Source of the DNA: Glaciecola sp947496235 | GTDB lineage: Bacteria > Pseudomonadota > Gammaproteobacteria > Enterobacterales > Alteromonadaceae | Assembly (NCBI RefSeq): GCF_050306235.1 | Contig: NZ_JBLWFH010000003.1 | Location: forward strand, 186,001 to 250,000 | Reading direction: 5' to 3' | DNA length: 64,000 nucleotides | In this document: piece by piece, positions 40,932-50,591 of the stretch | How positions within the stretch are numbered: the stretch's first letter is position 1 | Layout of the letters: every line of letters begins with the position of its first letter | Made by a program: the position numbers and the translations under genes | Notes under the pieces: generated by a model | What the model was told of the DNA's origin: nothing | The model's input: the letters and a program-made list of their open reading frames with translations, nothing else | Databases searched by the model: none

Positions 40932-41954
40932 CTACCCTTGTTCATGCTGCTGCATAAAATAACCCAAGGTTTTTAACATGTTGTCATGTTGCGGGTTTGC
41001 TTTAGGCACAGCACAACGTTCATTTTCATTGACTTCAGACTTATTAAACTGCAACTGCACTATCTGCACCTGATTCATAACCACATCCGCATGACAGACA
41101 TCATAGCTTTCATCAACTTTGAAAAACGTATGATTGCCATCAACTTTTTCAATCAGTGATTCAATACCGCTGACCATAGTGACGTTATCAGCCATTGAAT
41201 GGGCAGCAAATATTGGCTTTTCTATAGTTTTATCTTTTAAAAACTCACGAATGTCTCGAATTACATCCATTAGTATTAGTCCGGAATAACTAGCGACACT
41301 AGGATATTTATATGGATGAGGACCTTGGGTTTCATAGTCACCATCAAGTAATTTGGCGAGTAATTTAATCCCCCAAATCTTACTCATAGTTTCTGCACCA
41401 CCCGTCAGCTCTAACGCCGCTGAAAACAATAAAATCCCTTTAACTTTGTCCGGATTATGTAAGCTATACCAGGTCGCAAATGCGCCACCTGTTGAAAAGC
41501 CGCCAATAAATACAGGTTGCGGCTGCTGTTCGACTATCCCCATAACCTGATTTACGTGTGCATACCAACGACTTTTTAATTGGCTATCTTCCATGTCAGC
41601 ATCTGCTTCTAACTTGCCATGACCTGGGGTCAAGGGTACAACCACAGTATAACCTTCGCGATAAAGATATTCGGCAATAGAACGCATAAAGAAGGGTGAA
41701 TCACTTAAACCGTGAAACAGTACCACTACCCCTTTAGATGTATCTGACTGAAAGACATAAGGGGCATTGCCTTCACTCTTTAGCACATCAGAACACACTT
41801 TATATTCATAAGAAAGTTGCTGTTCGCAAACGCGTGTTGACCCCAATTCTTGTTGATAAATCGCGGCAAACTCATCTAACTGACTTGATGAAAGATTAGC
41901 CTGCGCATAAGGAATGACCAAACAGGATAAAAACAGAATTAAGACCGATTTCAA
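40932..41954 (-). CDS. Secreted alpha/beta hydrolase (serine lipase or esterase type)
   Basis: A 340-residue hydrolase starting, I propose, at the TTG at 41952-41954. GGAG lies seven bases upstream, and the start then yields a clean signal peptide (KSVLILFLSCLVIPYAQA, cleavage after AQA). The TTG at 42005 would put 17 Cys-rich residues before the signal. The fold motifs are VVLFHGLSDSPFF (oxyanion HG), the nucleophile elbow GGFSTGG (Ser in GxSxG), AHSMADNVT with the Asp, and DVCHADV with the likely catalytic His. It resembles lysophospholipase or monoglyceride lipase-like enzymes, but the substrate is unknown. The product is probably periplasmic or secreted. Confidence 0.8.
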   Translation of the reverse strand: MKSVLILFLSCLVIPYAQANLSSSQLDEFAAIYQQELGSTRVCEQQLSYEYKVCSDVLKSEGNAPYVFQSDTSKGVVVLFHGLSDSPFFMRSIAEYLYREGYTVVVPLTPGHGKLEADADMEDSQLKSRWYAHVNQVMGIVEQQPQPVFIGGFSTGGAFATWYSLHNPDKVKGILLFSAALELTGGAETMSKIWGIKLLAKLLDGDYETQGPHPYKYPSVASYSGLILMDVIRDIREFLKDKTIEKPIFAAHSMADNVTMVSGIESLIEKVDGNHTFFKVDESYDVCHADVVMNQVQIVQLQFNKSEVNENERCAVPKANPQHDNMLKTLGYFMQQHEQG

Positions 41955-41995
41955 ACAAAAGCTCCATTTGCAGACACAACAATAAGAATAGACAT

Positions 41996-42033
41996 AAAAA
42001 AGCAAAAGTTGTTCAAATGATACAACTTTTGCT
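41996..42033 (-). terminator. Terminator after the peroxiredoxin-glutaredoxin gene
   Basis: AGCAAAAGTTGT and ACAACTTTTGCT (42001-42012 and 42022-42033) form a perfect 12-bp stem with a 9-base loop. On the minus strand it is followed by TTTTTATG. It separates this gene from the hydrolase gene downstream. Confidence 0.85.
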
Positions 42034-42060
42034 TCGATATATTTTAAAAAAAATTAGAGA

Positions 42061-42807
42061 CTAAGCTGACAACCAAGCTTCTAGGTCGTCACTTCCACCA
42101 ATGTGTTTTCCGCCGATGAAAACTTGAGGAACAGTTTCTCTACCTGACACAGCTTTTAAGGACGCTAGAGTTGCATCTCTACCAAGCTGAATTTCTTCGA
42201 ATTCATAGCCATTTGCAGTTAATAACTCTTTGGCTTTTTTGCAGTACGGGCAGCCTATTTTTGTAAACAAAGCGACTTCTTCTGGGGCTTTAACGCTAGG
42301 ATCTAAATAAGCAAGCATAGTGTCTGCATCCGACACTTCAAATGGGTCACCTGGCTTATTTGGTTCTATGAACATTTTTTCTACAACGCCGTCATTCACT
42401 AACATGGAATAGCGCCAACTTCTTTCACCAAAACCTAAATCTTGTTTTCCAACTAACATTCCCATACCACGAGTAAAATCGCCGTTACCATCGGGTATCA
42501 TAGTGATGTTTTCAGATTCTTGATCCGCTAACCAAGCGTTCATTACAAAAGTATCGTTAACCGATACACAGCAAATTTCGTCTATGCCTAGTTTTTTAAA
42601 TACGCCAGCCAATTGATTATATCTGGGTAAGTGCGTTGAAGAGCAAGTTGGCGTGAAGGCGCCAGGAAGCGAAAATACGATGACTTTTCTTCCGTTAAAA
42701 ATATCACTACTGTTTTTAGTTTCCCAATTTTCGCCCACTCTACAAGGCCAAGATACTTCAGGAACACGTTGCCCTTCACGGGATTCAAGTTTATTTAGGT
42801 CTGACAT
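42061..42807 (-). CDS. Peroxiredoxin-glutaredoxin hybrid (glutathione peroxidase activity)
   Basis: A 248-residue fusion. Residues 1-170 are a Prx5-type peroxiredoxin with the peroxidatic Cys55 in PGAFTPTCSSTHLP. Residues 176-248 are a glutaredoxin with CPYC (Cys186, Cys189), then TVPQVF and GGSDDLEAW. Such hybrids, known from Haemophilus and Vibrio, reduce peroxides with glutathione in one polypeptide. It starts 33 bp after prsR on the same strand and may be the last gene of that operon. An OxyR-like gene lies about 5 kb upstream. Confidence 0.93.
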   Translation of the reverse strand: MSDLNKLESREGQRVPEVSWPCRVGENWETKNSSDIFNGRKVIVFSLPGAFTPTCSSTHLPRYNQLAGVFKKLGIDEICCVSVNDTFVMNAWLADQESENITMIPDGNGDFTRGMGMLVGKQDLGFGERSWRYSMLVNDGVVEKMFIEPNKPGDPFEVSDADTMLAYLDPSVKAPEEVALFTKIGCPYCKKAKELLTANGYEFEEIQLGRDATLASLKAVSGRETVPQVFIGGKHIGGSDDLEAWLSA

Positions 42808-42840
42808 TTTATATTCCTTGGATAAATACGAATGTTTAGC

Positions 42841-44199
42841 TTAACTTTTAGTTTTTAATTCGTCCAATCTGTATTTATCGATCAATGAATAAAGTGTCGG
42901 TCGAGTCACGCCTAATAACTCGGCAGTCTTTGAAATATTCTGCTCGGCTTGCATGTAAGCACGACGAATTGCTTTTGACTCAGCCACTTCTCTGACTTCT
43001 CTTAAATTGAATACTTGTGAGCTGTGTTCTTCTTCAGCCGCCATGAGTCCAAGGTCGTCAGCCGTAATTAAATGGCTCTCAGCTAAAACTACCGCTGATT
43101 TCAGTTTATTTTGCAACTCACGAATATTACCTTTCCAAGAGTGAGCTCGCATGGCAGCAACTGCATCGTCGCTGAAACCTTTAACTTTGGCACCATATTC
43201 GTCTTTGTACTGATTTAAGAAGGTTTTGGCCAATAAAATCACATCATCGTCACGGTCTCGAAGTGGCGGAATAATAATGCTGATTTCACCCACTCGATAA
43301 AATAAATCTTCTCTAAAGGTCTCTTCTTTGACCATAGAATGCAAATCACGGTGGGTAGCACACACAACTCGCACGTCGACACTGATTTCTTGTCTTCCAC
43401 CAACGCGCTCGATGACGCGCTCTTGTAAGAAGCGCAACATTTTTGCTTGCAAGCCAATAGGCATATCACCTATTTCATCGAGGAAAAGTGTACCGCCTTG
43501 GGCTAACTCAATTTTACCCAGCGTGGTTTTATTAGCACCAGTAAAAGCGCCTTTTTCATAACCGAATAATTCTGATTCCAACAGGTTTTCAGGTATAGAG
43601 GCACAGTTAATCGCGACAAACTTTTTATCTTTACGATGACTGGCTTCGTGAATACTACGCGCAAAGACTTCTTTACCGGTTCCACTTTCACCTAACAAAA
43701 GAGCACTAATATCAGTTTGGGCAATTTTCTCAGCTTTTCGAGCTGCACCTAAAATAGCTTCACTGTTGCCGATAATACGCCCCATAGACGCAGAGGTTTT
43801 AGCTAAGGCTTTGTTTTCTCTTTCTAATGCTGAAAGATTCAATGCTCGTTGTATAATCAGGTTGATAGTGTCAGTGTCTATTGGCTTTTGATAATAATCA
43901 TACGCGCCTAAAGCAACTGCTTTAAGTGCATTTTCTTTATCATCATTACCTGTAACAACCACTACTTTAGTGCTTGGCGCTAACTGTAGAATTTCGGTAA
44001 GCGCTTGTAAGCCTTCAGATGCGTTTGCCGGATCTGGTGGTAAGCCTAGATCTAAAGTAACTACGCTTGGTTCAAATCGACGTAATTGGGTGATTGCCGA
44101 CTGTCTATCAGCAGCAAACACTATTTCTACGTCTTTTAGTGCCCATTTCAGTTGCTTCTGAATACCTAAGTCGTCATCGACTACCAGAATCTTTTCCAT
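42841..44199 (-). CDS. prsR: Sigma-54 response regulator PrsR
   Basis: A 452-residue NtrC-type regulator. The receiver domain has DDD at residues 8-10 and the phospho-acceptor Asp50 in VTLDLGLPP. The AAA+ domain has GESGTGKE (Walker A), GAFTGA (sigma-54 contact), GTLFLDEIGD (Walker B) and VRVVCATHRDL. The Fis-type helix-turn-helix at the C-terminus is ISKTAELLGVTRPTLYSLI. It follows prsK after 6 bp. The pair is the TIGRFAM-type PrsK/PrsR system usually linked to PEP-CTERM/exosortase loci. No exosortase or PEP-CTERM protein is visible in this window. Confidence 0.9.
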   Translation of the reverse strand: MEKILVVDDDLGIQKQLKWALKDVEIVFAADRQSAITQLRRFEPSVVTLDLGLPPDPANASEGLQALTEILQLAPSTKVVVVTGNDDKENALKAVALGAYDYYQKPIDTDTINLIIQRALNLSALERENKALAKTSASMGRIIGNSEAILGAARKAEKIAQTDISALLLGESGTGKEVFARSIHEASHRKDKKFVAINCASIPENLLESELFGYEKGAFTGANKTTLGKIELAQGGTLFLDEIGDMPIGLQAKMLRFLQERVIERVGGRQEISVDVRVVCATHRDLHSMVKEETFREDLFYRVGEISIIIPPLRDRDDDVILLAKTFLNQYKDEYGAKVKGFSDDAVAAMRAHSWKGNIRELQNKLKSAVVLAESHLITADDLGLMAAEEEHSSQVFNLREVREVAESKAIRRAYMQAEQNISKTAELLGVTRPTLYSLIDKYRLDELKTKS

Positions 44200-44205
44200 A
44201 AACGT

Positions 44206-46230
44206 CTATAGTCCTTTTGGTAATTTAATCAAAAAAGTCGTCCCTTGACCTACTTCGCTTTCCACTTCCAAAATACCTTTACTTTCTTCAATAAAAGTTT
44301 TCGCATCGTAAGCGCCTATTCCCATGCCAGCATTGCCTTTTGTGGTATCAAAGGGTTTAAAAAGTCGATGTTTTATAAAATCCATAGACATTCCTTCTCC
44401 GTTATCGGCAATTTGTATCTCAACTTCAGCATCGGTTTGAGATATTTGTAGGTTAACACTACCATCATCAGGAGTTGCTTGTTGAGCATTTTGAATTAAA
44501 TGGTATAAAACATTAGACAATTTTTCGGCATCTATTTGCAGATTTATTTCGCCGTTGGCATCTACCTTAGGTAATGGAAGTAAGGTAGCACATTTTTGCG
44601 CAATTAGGTCATTGATTAATGACACGACCTCAACATTGTTTTTCCCTTTATTTGGCTCGGTATTTTTTTGCATCAATTGCTTGAGCATCTTGTCCATACG
44701 TTCTTTGGTGTATTCAAGGGTTTCAAAAGTATCTTCAATAAACTCTGGATTATCTTTATGTTCTTTTGCATTAGAAATAATTAAGTTTATTTGGGCCAAT
44801 ACGTTTTTTAAATCATGCACAACAAAAGCCGACATGCGGTTAAAGGCTGCAAACTGCGCGTTTTCAGCTAACGCAAGCGAGTTCTCTGCATTGATAATAA
44901 AAGACGTAATTTGATCAGACAATGCACTGATATAATCTCGCAATTCCCAATTTAGCGCTCTACGGTTTGGCAATTCAGCATCTAAGCAGACAAATCCCCA
45001 TAAATCATCATTGACCACAATGGGAATAATAAGTTGATACGGACAGTGATGAATAAAGGCTGATTTCTCATCAAGATGGGCATAGTTTTCTGGTTTAGAT
45101 TTAAGTTCATCCACATCGATGATCCAAGGCTTTGTATCATAAAATCGAGCTATACACTGGATTACAAGCCTAGGAAGATCTTCTGCATGCGCTGGCAAAC
45201 GACTCACAGGGGTAAAGTCTAGATTTCTTTTTTTATACACAATCCCCGAATCGTAACCTATGCCTTCCATCCAGCCTCTTAACGCTGTTTCATAAACACT
45301 TGGCAAATTATCGGTCTTACTTTCGGTGAGCGTTTTGGTAAGTTTTACCCACTCAACACGATAATCATATTGATTGGCATAAAAGTGTTTCGTAATAAAC
45401 ACTTTTACCTTGGTTCGAATTTGATGAGACATCAGCAAGGCTGCTAGTAAGGTCAAGGAAATAACCACCAATGCCAATTGAATACTTAACGACCAGCTAC
45501 CGCCATAATATTTCACCAAATAGCCTAAAAGTGACATCACTAAAAGATAGATGCCAGCCAAGAGTAATAAGGTACTGTGTAATACCACATCACGACTGAC
45601 AAATATTTCTATACCCCAATGTTTAATTCTGCGCACAGCAATGACTAAAAACGGCATTAAGGTGAAAAATATGTAGCCTCTTGCGGCAAAGAAATCCCAA
45701 CTTAGGGTATTTAACATCAGTGCATTCGCATAAATTGCGAAATCCATTAAGTTGATGGCGGCCAAATATATCACCAGGGGTTTAAACGCCCATTTATTTT
45801 CACCTGCTTGGCGATACATGATCTCCGTCATTACTAAGGCTTGGATTGCAAGTAATGTATGCAAGCTAAATTGCCAACTACTCGGCATTAACTGAAAACC
45901 AGCTGAAAGCATAGTAGTGACGGGTAAAATCAAGGCAATTAACGTCGTTGGTTGCCGCAAGAAACTAAATAGATTGCTTACACTGGTTTGTATACAGGCG
46001 CATATGAACAGCATCCAAACACTTTGTCTGATGCTGTCATAGACTAAGATGGATTCTCTGGAGAGGTTATTATTAATATAGGTAACGTGCAACACTGCCC
46101 AAGCCACCATAATAATGGTGGACAACATAAGCAAATGACGCGCAAATCCAGATTTGCGCGTAGTTAATAGCAGAAGGAAAAGTAAAAAGTAACCTAACGC
46201 GGTCAGTCCATAACCTAAATCAAATACCAA
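44206..46230 (-). CDS. prsK: Sensor histidine kinase PrsK
   Basis: A 674-residue membrane kinase. The first 270 or so residues hold about eight hydrophobic segments. A GAF-like domain follows (about 300-455, ending with WGFVCLDAELPNRRALNWEL). The kinase core has the unusual phospho-acceptor His472 in FVVHDLKNVLAQ, a dimerisation helix, and the ATPase boxes HLIQNAQQAT (N), ADNGEGM (G1), FKPFDTTKGNAGMGIGAY (F/G2) and GTTFLIKL. The HDLKN box and architecture are those of PrsK. It starts 5 bp after the FabH-like gene and precedes prsR, so the three probably form an operon. Confidence 0.9.
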   Translation of the reverse strand: MVFDLGYGLTALGYFLLFLLLLTTRKSGFARHLLMLSTIIMVAWAVLHVTYINNNLSRESILVYDSIRQSVWMLFICACIQTSVSNLFSFLRQPTTLIALILPVTTMLSAGFQLMPSSWQFSLHTLLAIQALVMTEIMYRQAGENKWAFKPLVIYLAAINLMDFAIYANALMLNTLSWDFFAARGYIFFTLMPFLVIAVRRIKHWGIEIFVSRDVVLHSTLLLLAGIYLLVMSLLGYLVKYYGGSWSLSIQLALVVISLTLLAALLMSHQIRTKVKVFITKHFYANQYDYRVEWVKLTKTLTESKTDNLPSVYETALRGWMEGIGYDSGIVYKKRNLDFTPVSRLPAHAEDLPRLVIQCIARFYDTKPWIIDVDELKSKPENYAHLDEKSAFIHHCPYQLIIPIVVNDDLWGFVCLDAELPNRRALNWELRDYISALSDQITSFIINAENSLALAENAQFAAFNRMSAFVVHDLKNVLAQINLIISNAKEHKDNPEFIEDTFETLEYTKERMDKMLKQLMQKNTEPNKGKNNVEVVSLINDLIAQKCATLLPLPKVDANGEINLQIDAEKLSNVLYHLIQNAQQATPDDGSVNLQISQTDAEVEIQIADNGEGMSMDFIKHRLFKPFDTTKGNAGMGIGAYDAKTFIEESKGILEVESEVGQGTTFLIKLPKGL

Positions 46231-46235
46231 AGGGG

Positions 46236-47360
46236 TTACCTCTTTCGAATCAACAAACTACCGATGGAATAACCAGCGCCAAAAGAGCATAGAATGCCAT
46301 AGTCGCCAGCTTTCAAATCTTGATGATGCAAAATAAAGGCGATAACAGAACCTGCAGACGCTGTATTTGCATACCGGTCCAACACAATGGGCGCTTCCTC
46401 TAGAGATGCATCTCTGCCTAACAATCGCTTACTTATCAATAAATTCATATTGATATTCGCCTGATGTAACCACCACCTTGTGAGGTTTTCTGGCCCGAGC
46501 TCATGAGCTTGTAGATGATCCACTATGTGTTGCGCAGCCATTGGACAGACTTCTTTGAAAACTTTTCTTCCTTCTTGATGAAAGAGTTTATCGGCTGCAT
46601 ATGGATCTTCATCAGTGGCATGGGTCATATAGCCAAAATTTGAACGAATATTATTCGAAAATTTTGTCACTGCTTTGGTCGACAATATATCAAAAGCGTG
46701 ATCACTAGTGACTGTCTCTTGGGCTTCAATGATAGTCGCAGTGGCCACATCACCGAAAATAAAATGACTATCTCTATCTTTGTAATTTACTTGAGGTGAT
46801 ACTAATTCTGGGTTAATGACTAGTACCGCTTTGGCCGTGCCAGCGGCAACCATTTCGTAAGCTCGATGCATACCAAAGGTAGCAGCTGAACATGCTACTA
46901 ACATGTCAAAACCAAAACCATCAATACCTAAGGCTTCCTGAACTTCTATTGCTATTGCAGGATATGAGCGTTGTGTGTAGGCACAAGACACAATGACGGC
47001 ATCAATGTCGTTGGCAGTTTTATTTGCCGATGCCATTGCAGCTTTCGCCGCCTTAATGGCAATTTCCGCTTGATGTGAAATTTCGTCGTCTGAACGCGGC
47101 TTTATATCTGGACGCATTCGATGAATATCTAATACCCCATCTTTGCAATAAACATAACGACTTTTTATACCCGACGCTTTTTCCACAAACTCAGCAGAAG
47201 AATGCGGTTTTGCCTCCATTTCGCCTTTAGCGATTTCTGCTTCATAGTTTTGATTATGCCAGTCTGCATAGGCGTTGTAGGAATCGATAAGTTCTTGATT
47301 TGATATACTATGCTCTGGTGTCCAAAGCCCTGACCCACTGAGCACAATTTGTTTTGTCAT
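46236..47360 (-). CDS. FabH-like beta-ketoacyl-ACP synthase III
   Basis: A 374-residue thiolase-fold condensing enzyme. The catalytic triad is visible: Cys157 in LVACSAATFG, His299 in WWLHQANINMN and Asn332 in ANTASAGS. It is longer than housekeeping FabH (about 317) because of extra sequence near residues 30-60 and 245-275. This form is common in marine gammaproteobacteria as a second KAS III, and may use substrates other than acetyl-CoA. No other fatty-acid or polyketide genes are adjacent. It lies upstream of prsK with a 5-bp gap, so it probably shares that operon. Whether it makes a lipid relevant to PrsK signalling is unknown. Confidence 0.85.
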   Translation of the reverse strand: MTKQIVLSGSGLWTPEHSISNQELIDSYNAYADWHNQNYEAEIAKGEMEAKPHSSAEFVEKASGIKSRYVYCKDGVLDIHRMRPDIKPRSDDEISHQAEIAIKAAKAAMASANKTANDIDAVIVSCAYTQRSYPAIAIEVQEALGIDGFGFDMLVACSAATFGMHRAYEMVAAGTAKAVLVINPELVSPQVNYKDRDSHFIFGDVATATIIEAQETVTSDHAFDILSTKAVTKFSNNIRSNFGYMTHATDEDPYAADKLFHQEGRKVFKEVCPMAAQHIVDHLQAHELGPENLTRWWLHQANINMNLLISKRLLGRDASLEEAPIVLDRYANTASAGSVIAFILHHQDLKAGDYGILCSFGAGYSIGSLLIRKR

Positions 47361-47486
47361 TTTAAACTCTTACTATTATTTTAACTGTGACAATAGTAGT
47401 GCCTGACGATGCAATGTTCAATAAAACATGAAGCCCTTATTGCATTTAATGCCCAAACTTGGGGCAAGATGAAGAGCAAGTATTTG

Positions 47487-48395
47487 TTATAACTCTTTAG
47501 GATCCGGCATCAAGGGCGCAATTAATTTTGCAATTGCCCTAAATAATTGCACTCTTGTGGTTCCATTTCGCCACACCAAACCAATTTCTCGGAAAGCTTC
47601 CTGTTCTGCCGGCAAAGCAATCACATCTGTACCGGTTAAAATACCTTTTTTGAGGGCCATGGCAGGAATAAAAGTGTAGCCTAGTCCGCTATTTACTAAG
47701 GAAACCAAGGTATGCAGACTGCTGGCTTTTAAACTACTTACTTGAGATTTATGTGCTAGCCCACAAGCAGATACTGCATGTTCAGTTAAGCAATGTTCTT
47801 TCTGCAATAAGAAAATACTTTCATTTGGCAACTCATCAATACTGACATGATTTTTTAATGCCACAGCCGCGGTTTTATTGGTCACTAGATGAAAAGCATC
47901 TGTACCCACGACTAACTGCTTACAACCTGGAGTTTTCATCGGTAGCGCGAGAATAAGTAAATCCAATTCACCATCAGATAAGCGTTCCAACAAGTTGTCT
48001 GTGGTGTCTTCACTGAGCTGAAGTTCAATGTTAGGCAAGTGCGTTGCCATTTGACGGATTAAGGATTCAAACACAAAGGGCGCTATGGTGGGTATAGCAC
48101 CTAATCGTAAACTTCCGCTTTTCCAATCTCCAGCAGATTCAGCAAAGCTTGTCCATTCTTGGGCATTACTGAGTAATTGCTTTGATTTTTCAACCATGGC
48201 TTCGCCAAAGTCGGTAAACACAAAAGATTTATGATCCCGTTCTAAGAGTTGATGTCCTAAAGTATCTTCGAGATTTTGAATGGCTGTGCTTAGGGTCGAT
48301 TGGCTTACATTACATTTTTGAGCAGCCCGTAAAAAATGCTGCTCTTTATGCAATACGATGAGGTAATACAAATGCTTTAAATTTGGAAATCGCAT
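47487..48395 (-). CDS. oxyR: OxyR-like LysR-family regulator
   Basis: A 302-residue LysR regulator. The winged helix-turn-helix lies in residues 5-63 (FLRAAQKCNVSQSTLSTAIQ). The effector domain carries Cys202 and Cys211 in HCLTEHAVSAC, the same C-x8-C arrangement as the redox switch Cys199/Cys208 of E. coli OxyR. LRLGAIPTIAPFV and a C-terminal GYTFIPAMAL also match OxyR. It would activate peroxide-defence genes when these cysteines form a disulfide. Its neighbours are a Pit phosphate permease and the FabH-like gene, both on the same strand, not katG, ahpC or dps. Annotation as OxyR is strong for the switch but orthology to the main cellular OxyR is not proven. Confidence 0.8.
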   Translation of the reverse strand: MRFPNLKHLYYLIVLHKEQHFLRAAQKCNVSQSTLSTAIQNLEDTLGHQLLERDHKSFVFTDFGEAMVEKSKQLLSNAQEWTSFAESAGDWKSGSLRLGAIPTIAPFVFESLIRQMATHLPNIELQLSEDTTDNLLERLSDGELDLLILALPMKTPGCKQLVVGTDAFHLVTNKTAAVALKNHVSIDELPNESIFLLQKEHCLTEHAVSACGLAHKSQVSSLKASSLHTLVSLVNSGLGYTFIPAMALKKGILTGTDVIALPAEQEAFREIGLVWRNGTTRVQLFRAIAKLIAPLMPDPKEL

Positions 48396-48441
48396 AAGTT
48401 AATCTTTAGTTAATCTGATTATAGATATACCAAATTAACGC

Positions 48442-49734
48442 TTAAACACCAAATATAAACGACAATATGTAGAAAATAATAATAGATAACGCTGCGCCTG
48501 CAGGTAAGGTAATTACCCATGAAGTAATAATGGTTCTAATTACTTTCCCGTCTACCGCCGAAACACCTTGTGCAATACCAACACCAAGTACCGCACCCAC
48601 TAGCGTCTGAGTAGTCGAAATAGGCAATCCTGTGCCAGATGCCACCAATACCGTAGTTGCCGCTGAAAGTTCTGCAGCAAAACCTCTAGATGGCGTTAAA
48701 TGGGTAATTTTAGAACCAATGGTGGCCATCACTCTATGACCAAACATCGCAAGACCAAGCACTATGCCGATACCGCCTAAAGGTAGGATCCACCATGCAA
48801 GAGGGGAATTATCTAAAATAGCACCATCATTGGATACAACACTTACAACAGCGGCTAATGGCCCAATGGCATTTGCAACGTCATTTGATCCATGAGCAAA
48901 AGCCATACAACAAGCGGTTAGTACCATTAACACTGCGAACACTTTTTCAATGCGGGCATTTTGCTGTTCGGGCGTCATATGGTCGATAGCGTCATCAGAA
49001 GGAAGATGTCCTTGGTTGACTTTACGAATGAGGAAAAAACCAATGATACCGACGAGCACACCTATACCAATCGCCAACATATAGCCTTGATCAGATGGTA
49101 AATTCAGTCCGACGTGTTTTAACCCTTTTTTAATGGTAACCAACGACATAATAAAACCAGCCAAGCCCATGTACACAGGAACATAACGGTTTGCATAAGC
49201 TAGAGGGTGGTCACGATCGAATATTAACTTTTTCGCACTGATAAAGATACAAATGGCAATAATGCCTGAAATTGCAGGTGTGATGATCCAACTTCCAACA
49301 ATTTCTAAAATTTTGCCCCATTCTACCGCGTTAGCGCTTATCCCTACGGCGGTAAAACCTACAATGGCACCTATGATTGAATGTGTTGTAGAAACCGGCC
49401 ATCCTTGAAAGGATGCTACCACCAGCCATATACCGGCAGCTAATAGAGAAGAGATCATCCCTATTACAAGTAAATGCGGAACCTCTTCAAAGTAACCACT
49501 GTCCACTATACCTTTGCGGATAGTCGAGGTCACTTCTCCACCAGCGAGATAGGCACCAGCAAACTCAAACACCATAGCAATGAGTATTGCTTGTTTTAGC
49601 GTAACGGCTTTAGCACCTACAGAGGTGCCCATAGCGTTTGCGACGTCATTTGCGCCTATGCCCCACGCCATTATTAACCCAAAAATAGCCGCTAGCATAA
49701 CCAACAACAGGCTATAACTTGATAAAATATCCAT
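48442..49734 (-). CDS. Inorganic phosphate permease, Pit family
   Basis: A 430-residue proton- or metal-phosphate symporter of the inner membrane. About ten to twelve hydrophobic segments are seen. The two inverted-repeat signatures are GIGANDVANAMGTSVG (about residues 26-41) and AHGSNDVANAIGPLAAV, each paired with a STT element (PVSTTHSIIGAIVG and PISTTQTLVGAVLG). This is the low-affinity Pi route that complements Pst. It lies 126 bp downstream of phoU on the same strand. Confidence 0.93.
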   Translation of the reverse strand: MDILSSYSLLLVMLAAIFGLIMAWGIGANDVANAMGTSVGAKAVTLKQAILIAMVFEFAGAYLAGGEVTSTIRKGIVDSGYFEEVPHLLVIGMISSLLAAGIWLVVASFQGWPVSTTHSIIGAIVGFTAVGISANAVEWGKILEIVGSWIITPAISGIIAICIFISAKKLIFDRDHPLAYANRYVPVYMGLAGFIMSLVTIKKGLKHVGLNLPSDQGYMLAIGIGVLVGIIGFFLIRKVNQGHLPSDDAIDHMTPEQQNARIEKVFAVLMVLTACCMAFAHGSNDVANAIGPLAAVVSVVSNDGAILDNSPLAWWILPLGGIGIVLGLAMFGHRVMATIGSKITHLTPSRGFAAELSAATTVLVASGTGLPISTTQTLVGAVLGVGIAQGVSAVDGKVIRTIITSWVITLPAGAALSIIIFYILSFIFGV

Positions 49735-49860
49735 TAAAAACGTGGCCTATAGACTTGCGAGAATTATCAAATAAAGTGAGCGCAATATAAACGTTTACGC
49801 TCTAGTTGACAACACAACCAAATATTAAATTTTTATGTAACTGTAATAACGTCGGAAAAA

Positions 49861-50574
49861 TTACTTCAGTAATTTCTTAATTGTCTTTTTCATAGACGCA
49901 TTTTTAAGGTTCTTACCATGCGTCAGGTAGATGACGTATTCGCAAATATTCTTGCATCGATCACCAATACGCTCAAAGGCTCTAACTGACCATAAAACAT
50001 CCAACCAGCGGTTAATATCTTCAGGATTAGATTGAATTTCAGACGCCGTTTGTTCCAACAACTTCTTATACATTTTATCGATTTCATTATCTTGCTGATG
50101 GGCAAGTATGGCCGCCTTATCATCTTGGCGAGCAAAGGCATCTAGGGTCGAACGCATCATATGCACTAGGCGATTGCCTATATCAATAATACCGGCTCTA
50201 ACCATTTCTGATTCAGGCATTTGCTCAGACGAAATCAGTCTTGCTACTCTAGCAACTTCATCGCCGATACGTTCTAAATCGGTAGAGGTCTTCGCCACTG
50301 TCATGACCAATCGCAAATCACCCGCAGTTGGGTTACGCTTAGCAATGATGCGCATACACTCTTGCTCAACTTGAAATTCCATGGCGTCTACTTTGGTGTC
50401 ATTTAAGCTCACCCGTTCCGCTAAATTTGGAATCTTTTCTTCGATGGACACCAAGGTATTGACAATTTGTTGCTCAATCACACCGCCCATAGTCAACACG
50501 GAATGTTTTAGCGTTTCTAATTCCTGATTATATTTGGCTGATATATGGGTATCTAGTTGTAATGGCTTGCGCAT
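49861..50574 (-). CDS. phoU: Phosphate-signalling protein PhoU
   Basis: A 237-residue peripheral protein of two three-helix PhoU domains (about residues 15-120 and 120-225). Metal-site motifs of the type VDAMEFQVEQECMRIIAKRNP and DLERIGDEVARVARL, then FERIGDRCKNICEYVIYL in the second repeat, are diagnostic. PhoU links Pst transport to PhoR signalling and restrains Pi uptake. It follows pstB after 17 bp, the standard order. Confidence 0.96.
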   Translation of the reverse strand: MRKPLQLDTHISAKYNQELETLKHSVLTMGGVIEQQIVNTLVSIEEKIPNLAERVSLNDTKVDAMEFQVEQECMRIIAKRNPTAGDLRLVMTVAKTSTDLERIGDEVARVARLISSEQMPESEMVRAGIIDIGNRLVHMMRSTLDAFARQDDKAAILAHQQDNEIDKMYKKLLEQTASEIQSNPEDINRWLDVLWSVRAFERIGDRCKNICEYVIYLTHGKNLKNASMKKTIKKLLK

Positions 50575-50591
50575 TTTAATCTACTCTACAA

